From QPIN01 sp964472945 (GTDB lineage: Bacteria > Pseudomonadota > Gammaproteobacteria > Methylococcales > Methylomonadaceae), in contig CAYYNM010000058.1 of NCBI GenBank assembly GCA_964472945.1, positions 1-15,908 on the forward strand: a stretch of DNA of 15,908 nucleotides, in the 5' to 3' direction. Below the pieces are notes generated by a model. That model was given only the letters and a program-made list of their open reading frames with translations. It ran no database searches and was not told the DNA's origin. The first letter of the stretch is position 1, and every line of letters begins with the position of its first letter. Below, piece after piece: positions 1-6,709 of the stretch. Position numbers and translations under genes: made by a program.

Positions 1-47
1 AGTTTAATCTGTCTTGCGTTAATGCTAACCACAAGTAGGGTTTAATC

Positions 48-257
48 ATGAAGACTATTTATTTAGAAGTTGATGATAGTAGTTATCAAGCTATTTTGAA
101 TTTTATCAAACTGTTACCTGAGAATCGTTGCCGTGTTTTGGAGGGTGATGAATTATCAAAAGAAGAGAAACAACATATTGATCAATGTGTAGCCCAAATA
201 GAATTAGATGATCTTAGCGAGTTTGAAGACTTTGAAATCGTAAAGCAACAGCTATGA
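48..257 (+). CDS. Small antitoxin-like protein (RelB-type role), partner of a broken toxin gene
   Basis: A 69-residue acidic protein that I cannot assign to a named family from sequence alone. Three things suggest an antitoxin. It is short and rich in Asp and Glu. Its C-terminus (LSEFEDFEIVKQQL) resembles the tail of many antitoxins that pair with RelE/ParE toxins. Its stop codon overlaps the ATG of the next reading frame in an ATGA at 254-257, the classic coupling of toxin-antitoxin pairs. The frame that starts there is a disrupted RelE-like toxin. An AGGG lies about seven bases before the ATG and may serve as ribosome binding site. The antitoxin itself appears intact. The antitoxin role is inferred mainly from context. 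Confidence 0.6.
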   Translation: MKTIYLEVDDSSYQAILNFIKLLPENRCRVLEGDELSKEEKQHIDQCVAQIELDDLSEFEDFEIVKQQL

Positions 258-510
258 CTTATACTTCACGCGGCCACGGATGCGGAATTTATAGCGAGTT
301 GATTTTTGTTGATAGCAACGCTGCCTATCGACCTCGACCGATAGAAAACCGCAGTCGTGACCGCGTGAAGTATATCGGTTATTGCTACATAAAAGTGTTA
401 CTAAATTTCTTAAAAAACTAGATATTAAGTTGATGCAAGGATATGTAGATTTTTATCGTCTACGAGTAGGATAAGTCCGTTTTATTTATCAAATTAAAAA
501 TAATGAATAA
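254..510 (+). pseudogene. Remnant of a RelE/ParE-family toxin, interrupted by a MITE-like element and internally deleted
   Basis: The reading frame opens with ATG at 254, overlapping the antitoxin stop, but is interrupted after ATG ACT TA by a palindrome-ended insert. Removing the insert plus one copy of the flanking TA (262-374) restores a frame reading MTYRLLLHKSVTKFLKKL, a RelE-like start. This is followed by DIKLMQGYVDFYRLRVG, which matches the conserved late part of RelE toxins (kLkGyxdfyRlRvGdyRv). The 30 or so residues that normally lie between these two parts are missing. The DYR after RVG is also lost, leaving a TAA at 472-474. The tail VRFIYQIKNNE then ends at TAA 508-510, short of the usual C-terminus. 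The gene is therefore dead by at least three lesions. Family identity rests on motif recognition and on the antitoxin overlap. Confidence 0.75.
262..372. mobile_element. MITE-like element, 111 bp, imperfect 24-bp terminal inverted repeats, TA target duplication
   Basis: The ends TACTTCACGCGG (262-273) and CCGCGTGAAGTA (361-372) are exact inverse complements. The inverted repeat extends to 24 bp (262-285 against 349-372) with 21 matches. TA dinucleotides flank both sides (260-261 and 373-374), as expected for the TA target duplication of the IS630/Tc1-mariner group. Deleting the element with one TA restores the toxin reading frame, which supports these boundaries. The interior (286-348) holds no open reading frame and contains a short hairpin, CTATCG...CGATAG, at 325-344. 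It is non-autonomous and would need a transposase in trans. Assignment to IS630 is inferred only from the TA target. Confidence 0.72.
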
Positions 511-522
511 CAAAAAGACGAT

Positions 523-1725
523 TTGAACCTTTTGAAACAATTCATAACACCAAAAGCTCTAAAACAACGTTGCTTAAAACGATGGCAACGGGGTGATTTT
601 CATCGCTCATGGTTACAACAAACAAGTTATTTTCCTTTAGAAATCCCCTTAAAAAGCATTTCGGCTAAGCAATTATTAGCTCATTTTACAGAATTACAAG
701 ATACTATTTATAGCCTGCGCCAAGACAGTAAAAAACACGGTTATTCAATTATCGATAAAGTGATTACGCACCGTCAGTTAGGTGAGCAAAAAATTCCTGC
801 AACCATTGTTTTTAATACAGAAACTAGCTTCTTAAATTATTTATCTAAATCAGCCGAATTAAACCAATTTAAAAGACTTATCCAACAAACACTGGAACAA
901 GAGGTTTTATTAAAAGACTGGCTTATTCAATTTCCTTTTAAGGTGATGAAATATGCTGATGATTGGTTACAACTACTCTCTATCTGTCTATATTTTAAAA
1001 GCCAACCATACCCTGATTGCTATATTCGACAGTTGGATATAAAAGGTGTGGATAGTAAATTTATTGAACAGCATAAAAGCATTTTAAATGAACTATTAAG
1101 CCAGGTATTGACAGAAGAAAATTATAATGCCGATATTACCGGATTAAGTAATCATGGCTTTGAACGGCGCTATGGCTTACGCTATGACCCACCTTTAATT
1201 CGGGTACGCATTTTAGATGATCGCCTTGCTATCCAAGGTTTAACAGATTTAACACTGACTGTTGATGAATTTAAACAATTAAATATTGCGGTAAAAACAG
1301 TTTTTATTGCAGAAAATAAAATTAATGGCCTAGCATTTCCAGGCTTTCCTAACGCGATTGTTATTTTTGGCTTAGGTTATGCGGTTAACTTATTAGCAGA
1401 TGTTCAGTGTTTAGCCAATAAAAATTTGTATTACTGGGGTGATATAGATACTCATGGCTTCGCTATTTTATCTCGTTTGCGGCATTATTATCCACAAGTA
1501 AAGTCTTTGTTAATGGACCAGCAAACCTTAGATAAATTTATTGATTTGAGTGTTTATGAAACCTTAGAAAAATCAGAACAGAAAGCCCTCAGTTATTTAA
1601 CCGATGAAGAAAATAGCCTGTATAAAGAATTGCAAAATAACTTACTCAGACTAGAGCAGGAACGGATTAGTTTTGCATATTTGGAGACGGCTCTAAAAAG
1701 CTGTCTTAGCTTTGTTATTAAATAA
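523..1725 (+). CDS. jetD: JetD-like nuclease subunit of a Wadjet system (DUF3322-DUF2220 protein)
   Basis: A 400-residue protein with the two-part layout of JetD: an N-terminal DUF3322-type region (about 1-190) and a C-terminal DUF2220/TOPRIM-like region (about 210-400). TOPRIM residues are visible as E264 in FIAENKINGLAFP, a glycine turn at FGLGYA (282-287), and D307 and D309 in YYWGDIDTHGF, followed by SLLMD and a C-terminal LRLEQERI motif (375-382). In Wadjet, JetD is the metal-dependent nuclease that cuts circular plasmid DNA extruded by the SMC-like JetABC complex. Here jetABC are not adjacent; the upstream neighbour is a decayed toxin-antitoxin locus. A TAA at 508-510 is in frame, so translation must begin after it. 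TTG 523 is the best available start, with only a weak AAAAAGA upstream. The 3' end overlaps the converging transporter gene by 8 bp. Length is normal, so it looks intact. Whether it works without JetABC is unknown. Confidence 0.85.
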   Translation: MNLLKQFITPKALKQRCLKRWQRGDFHRSWLQQTSYFPLEIPLKSISAKQLLAHFTELQDTIYSLRQDSKKHGYSIIDKVITHRQLGEQKIPATIVFNTETSFLNYLSKSAELNQFKRLIQQTLEQEVLLKDWLIQFPFKVMKYADDWLQLLSICLYFKSQPYPDCYIRQLDIKGVDSKFIEQHKSILNELLSQVLTEENYNADITGLSNHGFERRYGLRYDPPLIRVRILDDRLAIQGLTDLTLTVDEFKQLNIAVKTVFIAENKINGLAFPGFPNAIVIFGLGYAVNLLADVQCLANKNLYYWGDIDTHGFAILSRLRHYYPQVKSLLMDQQTLDKFIDLSVYETLEKSEQKALSYLTDEENSLYKELQNNLLRLEQERISFAYLETALKSCLSFVIK

Positions 1726-2452
1726 GCTGTTTAATTGCTGTATGTTTATCTAATAACTGTTGCCTAAAATTTTCAATTAACGACTCTTTATCTCTTTCTG
1801 CTCTTGGAATAGTCACTTCAACCTCACTAACAACCGTCATGGGGGAGGGTGAAAGAAAGACTAAACGGTCAGCTAAGGCAATAGCTTCTCTAAGATTATG
1901 GGTAACAAATAAAATAGTATGTGGACGTATTTGCCATAAGTTAATGAGTAAACTTCTGACTTGGCGAGCCGTCGGCATATCCAATGAAACAAAGGGCTCA
2001 TCCATAAGTAAAATATCTGGGTTTATTGCAAAGGCCCTAATAATAGCTATTCGGCGACTCATGCCAAGAGATAAATGTTCAGGATAGTGATGTTGAATAT
2101 GCGTGAGTTGCATGTTTTCAAGTAAGGCATCAATAATATCTGGCTGAGGCTTGTCTAATGCCAGTTCAATATTTTCTCTTACCGTACGCCAAGGGAGCAG
2201 GCGTGGGTTTTGAAAGATATAGGCAATACTTGGTTTTATATGATTTTGGCCGGAACTTATTTCACCTTGATACTGAGTATCCAGATTTGCCATAATATTG
2301 AGTAATGTGGTTTTTCCACACCCCGATGGGCCAACTAAACAAATAAATTGATTTTCCGGTAAAGTTAATTTTAAATTAGCAATAGCGGTATGCTGCTGGG
2401 AGTCAGTCGTGGTATAGGTTTTACTTTTAATATCTATATAAATATCGCTCAT
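1718..2452 (-). CDS. ABC importer ATPase, taurine/sulfonate/nitrate type
   Basis: Cytoplasmic ATPase that would drive the neighbouring permease. With the ATG at 2452 the protein has 244 residues. It shows Walker A GPSGCGKTT (41-49), Q-loop Q81, Walker B ILLMDEP (147-153), D-loop SLD and the switch His185 in FVTHN. The ABC signature reads LSLGM (127-131), a departure from the usual LSGGQ. The ATG overlaps the permease stop as ATGA (2449-2452), implying translational coupling, and a GGTGGAG lies just upstream, so I prefer it over the GTG at 2461. It is the last gene of a three-gene operon and runs into the 3' end of jetD. The family resemblance is to SsuB/TauB. The substrate cannot be read from the ATPase. 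Confidence 0.88.
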   Translation of the reverse strand: MSDIYIDIKSKTYTTTDSQQHTAIANLKLTLPENQFICLVGPSGCGKTTLLNIMANLDTQYQGEISSGQNHIKPSIAYIFQNPRLLPWRTVRENIELALDKPQPDIIDALLENMQLTHIQHHYPEHLSLGMSRRIAIIRAFAINPDILLMDEPFVSLDMPTARQVRSLLINLWQIRPHTILFVTHNLREAIALADRLVFLSPSPMTVVSEVEVTIPRAERDKESLIENFRQQLLDKHTAIKQLI

Positions 2453-3195
2453 CGTCTCCACCGCAAAGCTTTTTTATCTAAAGGCTTTAAAATCAAAAGT
2501 TCAATAGATTGAATAACGGCAATAAAGGCAATGGTATAGGCTAAAATACTAGCAACATCGAAGAGTTGAAAAAACAAATTAATTTGATAACCCATGCCAT
2601 CACTACGCCCCAACAGTTCTACCACTAAAATAATTTTCCAGATTAAAGCTAATCCAGAGCGAGTGGCAGCCATTACAAAAGGATGTAATTGAGGCCAAAT
2701 AACATGCAAAAAAGTTTTTTTCCTGCCAAATCGGTAACAGTGAGCCATCTCTAATAAATCTTTATCCAGTGCTTTAGTCCCTTCCCTAATGGTGACAATA
2801 ACATTTGGTAATTTATTAATAACAACCGCCAGAATAGCTGAAAATTCAGTTAAACCAAACCAGACATAGCATAAAATAATAGTCACTAATGCTGGGGTAT
2901 TTAAAAAAATCACCAGCCAGTTATCAAAAAAAGCATCTATTTTTTTATTGATACCTAATAAGATACCTATTGCACAGCCTAAAAACATGGAAATAGAAAA
3001 ACTGATAATTAAACGTAATAAGGTAATACCTAAATGGTGAGGAAGTTGACCTGATTTAATTTCTTGCCAAAATACGTGTAAAACTATTGTAGGTGTTGGT
3101 AGAGTATTATCATTAATATAGAGAGCTAATCCTTGCCATATTGCAATAAGTAATAAAAACGACAGAGTAGAGATAGTTTTGTTTGCTAAACGCAT
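2449..3195 (-). CDS. ABC importer permease, SsuC/TauC-like
   Basis: Integral inner-membrane protein of about 248 residues with an N-terminal hydrophobic segment (TISTLSFLLLIAIWQGLAL) and several further hydrophobic stretches, about six in all, as in the SsuC/TauC permease group. The EAA-type loop that contacts the ATPase is visible as the GTKALDKDLLEMAHCYRFGR stretch followed by HVIWPQLHPFV. A GTG two codons upstream (3201) could also start it, but ATG 3195 has an AAAG about five bases before it. It follows the binding-protein gene by only a few bases and overlaps the ATPase gene by four, so the three are one transcription unit. It forms the translocation channel, probably as a dimer. Confidence 0.86.
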   Translation of the reverse strand: MRLANKTISTLSFLLLIAIWQGLALYINDNTLPTPTIVLHVFWQEIKSGQLPHHLGITLLRLIISFSISMFLGCAIGILLGINKKIDAFFDNWLVIFLNTPALVTIILCYVWFGLTEFSAILAVVINKLPNVIVTIREGTKALDKDLLEMAHCYRFGRKKTFLHVIWPQLHPFVMAATRSGLALIWKIILVVELLGRSDGMGYQINLFFQLFDVASILAYTIAFIAVIQSIELLILKPLDKKALRWRR

Positions 3196-3207
3196 TGTCA
3201 CTTTGAT

Positions 3208-4176
3208 TTATTTAATATTCCAGAAAGTACCTGGCTGTAAGGTTGCAGCATTACCTGTTAACTTGTTATGACTAAGTTTACGTAATAGCTGATATATTTT
3301 TTCGGCTGCTTGTTGTTCTGGCTCTCCCCATTGTTTAATCCTACCCGCACAATAGCGTTCACGTAGTTTATTTTGAGTTGCAAGGTCTTTAACTTTAGTG
3401 AGGGGAATGATTTTTTGCCACACTGTGTTTGATTCACATAGCTGGTTTTTAGCCTGTTTAGTGGCGGTTAAAAACTGGCTAACAATTTTAGGGTTTTTAA
3501 GCGCCCAGTTACGATTAAAGACATAACCCAAGGTAGGAACATCAGCTTTTATACCTAATTGCTGCAAAATATCTTTACCAGTAAGTAACTGCTTATAGCC
3601 TTTGGCTTCCAGTCTGGCAGCAAAGTGCCAATAATTAATGATAGCATCAATACGGTTATGAGCAAGTTGTTGGTTTAGTAAAGGGGGGGCTGCAAATACT
3701 TTTTCTACCGAGGTATTTAAGTCTAACAGGTCTTGTTGTAGAGCTAAGGATTGCAGTAATAACCAGTTTTTATCTAATTCCCCTCCTGCGATACCTAATT
3801 TTTTGCCCGCTAAATCAGCAACTGATTCAATGTTAGAATTCTTAGCGACAATTAATGCACCTGAGGTAGTGGAGTAGGGATAAAAAGTAAAGTCTGAGCC
3901 TGAAGAACGAAGCCGGGAAACCCAAATCCAGTCAGAAATGATCATATCAACAGCACCTGCTTGTAAAGCAATTTTTCCTGCCTGAGGATTGGCTAAAGGG
4001 TGTATTTCTAGTTGAAAGTCTGCATTAGTTAATAAATTTTGATTTTGTAGTGTAGATAGCTCCCAATTAACCGTACCAAATGCCAAGACTGCAATACGAA
4101 GTGTAGGCTTTTCAGTAGAAAAGCTTGGGAATGAAAATAATAAGGCACAGCTAAGCAGAATAAGTCTAAATTTCAT
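3208..4176 (-). CDS. Periplasmic substrate-binding protein of the ABC importer (NMT1/SsuA-like)
   Basis: A 322-residue exported protein. The N-terminus has two basic residues, a hydrophobic core and a likely signal peptidase I site after FPSFS (about residue 20). The mature part begins with a TLRIAVLAFGTVNWEL stretch, followed by the alternation of motifs seen in NMT1/SsuA-type binding proteins: DMIISDWIWVSRL, then VADLAGKKLGIAGG (about 118-131), then RIDAIINYWHFAARL. These proteins deliver sulfonates, taurine, nitrate, thiamine precursors or related small molecules. The ligand here is unknown. It is the first gene of the operon and is transcribed divergently from moaA across a 122-bp gap. 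A run of seven C on the coding strand (3683-3689) lies within the gene without breaking the frame. Confidence 0.83.
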   Translation of the reverse strand: MKFRLILLSCALLFSFPSFSTEKPTLRIAVLAFGTVNWELSTLQNQNLLTNADFQLEIHPLANPQAGKIALQAGAVDMIISDWIWVSRLRSSGSDFTFYPYSTTSGALIVAKNSNIESVADLAGKKLGIAGGELDKNWLLLQSLALQQDLLDLNTSVEKVFAAPPLLNQQLAHNRIDAIINYWHFAARLEAKGYKQLLTGKDILQQLGIKADVPTLGYVFNRNWALKNPKIVSQFLTATKQAKNQLCESNTVWQKIIPLTKVKDLATQNKLRERYCAGRIKQWGEPEQQAAEKIYQLLRKLSHNKLTGNAATLQPGTFWNIK

Positions 4177-4298
4177 TTGAGATGTTTGGTTAGAAGAGGG
4201 CTAAATTTCTCTATTTTAGCTTTAGCTACGACCAGATGCGAGAATGATTGTTCAATTAATGGTAAAATTGAGCAAATAGTTTTATTTTAGTAGTATAT

Positions 4299-5306
4299 AT
4301 GAGTAAATCCCCAGCAAGTCCTGTTTTAGTTGACCGTTTTGGTAGAACGGTAGACTATCTAAGAATATCCATCACCGATCGTTGTGACTTTCGCTGCATG
4401 TATTGCATGTCAGAAGAAATGACTTTTTTACCGCGCGCGCAGATTTTAACACTGGAAGAAATAAATTTTATTGCTCAAGCTTTTGCCGAGTTAGGGGTCA
4501 CTAAAATTCGGATAACAGGTGGGGAACCACTTGTTCGCCGAGGTGTGTTGGGGTTACTGGAAACACTTGGAAAAATTGACTCCCTTAATGAACTGGTTCT
4601 TTCAACTAATGGTTCAAAATTGGAAGAAATGGCCGAGGAAATAAAGCAAGCAGGGGTTAAAAGAATCAATATTAGTCTGGACACCCTAAATGCGGCTAAA
4701 TTTAAAGAAATTACTCGAACGGGTGATTTGAAGCAAGTTCTGAAAGGCATTTTAGCGGCAAAAAAGGCAGGTTTTAAACGGCTAAAAATTAATTCAGTTA
4801 TTTTAAAAAATCGTAATCATTTAGAAGTCATTGATCTCGTACAATTTGCTATTGATAATGAGATCGATATTAGTTTTATTGAAGAAATGCCTTTAGGCCT
4901 TATAAATACTCATGATCGTGCAGAAGTTTATTATTCAAGTGATTCGATTAAAGCTGACTTAGCTAAGCGGTTTGAATTACAGGCAATAGCCGATAATACA
5001 GGTGGGCCTTCTGTTTATTTTAAGATGAAGGGAACTGAAACCAGAGTCGGCTTTATATCGCCCCACAGTGCCAATTTTTGCAGTACTTGTAATAGAGTAA
5101 GATTAACGGTTGAGGGACGGTTATTACTTTGTTTAGGTAATGAACATTCAATTGACCTGAAAAAAGTGATTAGAGCTAACCCTGGCAATAGGGATAAACT
5201 TAAACAAGCGATTATTGAGGCAATGTTAATTAAGCCCGAACAACATGAGTTTGACTTAACAGAGCAGCCTATTATTTTAAGGCATATGAGTGCAACAGGT
5301 GGGTAG
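4299..5306 (+). CDS. moaA: GTP 3',8-cyclase MoaA (molybdenum cofactor biosynthesis)
   Basis: Radical SAM enzyme that, with MoaC, turns GTP into cyclic pyranopterin monophosphate, the first step of molybdopterin synthesis. The N-terminal SAM-binding [4Fe-4S] motif is C29-x3-C33-x2-C36 in TDRCDFRCMYC. The GGEP motif is at 74-77. The C-terminal cluster that binds GTP uses C261, C264 and C278 (FCSTCNRVRLT...LLLCLGN). The protein ends in the GG pair (334-335) required in MoaA for activity. At 335 residues it is full length. No other moa, moe or mob gene is in the window. The start has no obvious Shine-Dalgarno sequence. It is divergent from the importer, but this alone does not make that importer a molybdate carrier, whose binding proteins look different. 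Confidence 0.97.
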   Translation: MSKSPASPVLVDRFGRTVDYLRISITDRCDFRCMYCMSEEMTFLPRAQILTLEEINFIAQAFAELGVTKIRITGGEPLVRRGVLGLLETLGKIDSLNELVLSTNGSKLEEMAEEIKQAGVKRINISLDTLNAAKFKEITRTGDLKQVLKGILAAKKAGFKRLKINSVILKNRNHLEVIDLVQFAIDNEIDISFIEEMPLGLINTHDRAEVYYSSDSIKADLAKRFELQAIADNTGGPSVYFKMKGTETRVGFISPHSANFCSTCNRVRLTVEGRLLLCLGNEHSIDLKKVIRANPGNRDKLKQAIIEAMLIKPEQHEFDLTEQPIILRHMSATGG

Positions 5307-5328
5307 CTATTAAATTAAGTAAGTTGAT

Positions 5329-5396
5329 GTAGAATGTGCTGAGGAACGAAGGACATCGTTTACAATTTATGCGCTTCTTTCCTCAGCACATCCTAC
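5329..5396. repeat. REP-like palindromic repeat downstream of moaA
   Basis: Two 23-bp arms, 5329-5351 and 5374-5396, are inverse complements at 21 of 23 positions around the core TGTGCTGAGGAA. The 22-bp loop contains GACATCG and ATGCG, resembling further partial arm sequence. The layout is that of a REP/BIME-type extragenic palindrome and not of an intrinsic terminator, since no T-run follows. It could still act as a transcript-end or mRNA-stabilising hairpin for moaA. Confidence 0.7.
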
Positions 5397-5442
5397 TTAT
5401 TACCCTACAACTTAGCATCTAATAAACTTAAAAAGGAATAAT

Positions 5443-5679
5443 ATGTTTGAATACCAAACAAATGACAATATAGTTAATTTGGCTTTTCCCAAGGGGTTAT
5501 TAAGTTCACCTGAGATAATCAGATTTGTTGAAATCTTACGTATTAAAGAGTTATTGTCAAATAGTCAAATATCCTCAGAAGAGGTGATGAAGTTAGATGA
5601 TGAATTAAAAGAACAGTGGTGGCAGAAGAATAAAGATTCTTTTTTAGGTAGTAAAAACTACAATAAATTTGTAGCTTGA
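5443..5679 (+). CDS. Small conserved-looking protein, possible orphan antitoxin
   Basis: A 78-residue protein preceded by a good ribosome binding site (AAAAAGGAATAAT before the ATG), which supports real expression. I do not recognise a named domain. The pattern is a short N-terminal strand-like part (VNLAFPKGLL), then helical segments with RFVEILRIKELL and SSEEVMKLDDELKEQWWQKNK. It resembles small antitoxin-like proteins that often precede PIN-domain (VapC) toxins, but no toxin follows: only 31 bp separate it from ppa. It could be a solitary antitoxin or an unrelated small protein. It sits just after the REP-like hairpin and may head the ppa operon. Confidence 0.55.
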   Translation: MFEYQTNDNIVNLAFPKGLLSSPEIIRFVEILRIKELLSNSQISSEEVMKLDDELKEQWWQKNKDSFLGSKNYNKFVA

Positions 5680-5710
5680 TTTTTACTGCATCGCTTATAT
5701 AAAATAAAAT

Positions 5711-6328
5711 ATGAATAAACAATACAAAGCTCACCCTTGGCACGGCATTAGTGCAGGCGAAAAAGCACCAGAAGTAGTGACTGCATTTATAGAAATTGTA
5801 CCTACTGATACTGTTAAATATGAAATTGACAAAGAAACAGGCTATTTAAAAGTCGATAGACCACAAAAATTTTCCAATGCAATTCCTACCCTTTACGGCT
5901 TTATTCCGCAAACCTATTGTGCCGAGAGAGTGGCAGAATTTTCCCGAGATAATGCTAATGGAGCGGAGGTTATAAAGGGGGATGGCGATCCCCTAGATAT
6001 TTGTGTTTTAAGTGAACGTAGTGTTACTCACGGGAATATTATTTTACCTGCCATTCCTATTGGTGGTTTTCGAATGATTGACCACGGTGAAGCAGATGAT
6101 AAAATTATTGCAGTGATGAAAGGGGATGAATTTTATATGCAATGGAATGATGTGTCAGATTGTCCTAAATCATATATTAATCGTTTAAAACACTATTTTT
6201 TAACCTATAAAAATTTGCCAGGTGAGAAGAGTGTCTGTCAAATTACTGATGTCTATGGGCGGGAAGAAGCATTTGAAGTAATTCGTCGTTCTCAGGCTGA
6301 TTATAAAACTTATATAGAACAAACTTAA
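5711..6328 (+). CDS. ppa: Family I inorganic pyrophosphatase
   Basis: Soluble cytoplasmic enzyme that hydrolyses pyrophosphate to two phosphates and so pulls biosynthetic reactions forward. The family I signature DGDPLDICV is at residues 91-99, with metal-binding D91, D93 and D96. KYEIDKETG (36-44), FIPQTYC, and a late IIAV...NRLKHYFLTYKNLP stretch also fit. At 205 residues it is longer than the E. coli enzyme (176), in the range of the longer subgroup of family I. The ribosome binding site is weak in the AT-rich leader. It begins a run of closely spaced genes (next gap 10 bp), most of them unrelated in pathway. Confidence 0.95.
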   Translation: MNKQYKAHPWHGISAGEKAPEVVTAFIEIVPTDTVKYEIDKETGYLKVDRPQKFSNAIPTLYGFIPQTYCAERVAEFSRDNANGAEVIKGDGDPLDICVLSERSVTHGNIILPAIPIGGFRMIDHGEADDKIIAVMKGDEFYMQWNDVSDCPKSYINRLKHYFLTYKNLPGEKSVCQITDVYGREEAFEVIRRSQADYKTYIEQT

Positions 6329-6338
6329 TTGAATTAAA

Positions 6339-6707
6339 ATGAATAAAGCACAAACAGCAGATGATATTATTGCCCAGGCACGAAAATATAAAGAGGGGCG
6401 TGAGAAAAACTATCGAGAAAAAGCGTTAAAACTTTATCCTTGGGTTTGCGGTCGTTGTGCTCGTGAGTTTACCCATGCAAATTTAGCTGAATTAACGGTG
6501 CATCATAGAAATCATAATCATGATGATAACCCCGAAGATGGTAGTAACTGGGAGTTACTCTGCCTGTATTGCCATGATAATGAGCACTCCAGATTTGAAG
6601 AGCAGGTACGCTATGGGACTGATGTTGTTTCTAAGGCTGAAGATCATGGGGCTGATGCAACTTTTAACCCTTTTGCAGATTTAAAAAGTATGATGAAAAA
6701 AGAGTAG
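6339..6707 (+). CDS. yajD: YajD-family HNH nuclease
   Basis: Small 122-residue protein of the YajD HNH endonuclease family. A zinc-binding CxxC at C37/C40 (WVCGRC) is followed by the catalytic-type H55-H56 in TVHHRNHNHDDNPEDGSN and a second pair, C75/C78, in LLCLYCHDNEH (with H79 and H83), giving a complete zinc-supported HNH core. The role of YajD in the cell is not well established; a DNA repair or nucleic-acid processing function is plausible. It lies 10 bp after ppa and 2 bp before tag, so it is surely co-transcribed with this DNA-repair glycosylase. Confidence 0.9.
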   Translation: MNKAQTADDIIAQARKYKEGREKNYREKALKLYPWVCGRCAREFTHANLAELTVHHRNHNHDDNPEDGSNWELLCLYCHDNEHSRFEEQVRYGTDVVSKAEDHGADATFNPFADLKSMMKKE

Positions 6708-6709
6708 CA

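Noticed and set aside
254..375. Hairpin as a CRISPR or small-RNA structure
   Set aside because: There is only a single inverted-repeat pair with TA flanks and frame restoration on removal, which points to a transposable element and not to an array or RNA gene.
1839..2087. Open frame on the plus strand (82 residues)
   Set aside because: Antisense to the ATPase gene over its signature and Walker B region; no independent support.
2453..2461. Upstream GTG start for the ATPase gene
   Set aside because: The ATG at 2452 forms an ATGA overlap with the permease stop and has GGTGGAG upstream, so the extra three residues are not needed.
4263..4299. Promoter-like TTGAGC, 17-bp spacer, TAGTAT immediately before the moaA ATG (leaderless start)
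   Set aside because: The spacing is good, but both boxes are degenerate and the DNA is so AT-rich that chance matches are likely; the start site would fall at or inside the ATG. moaA does lack a clear Shine-Dalgarno sequence, so the idea is not excluded.
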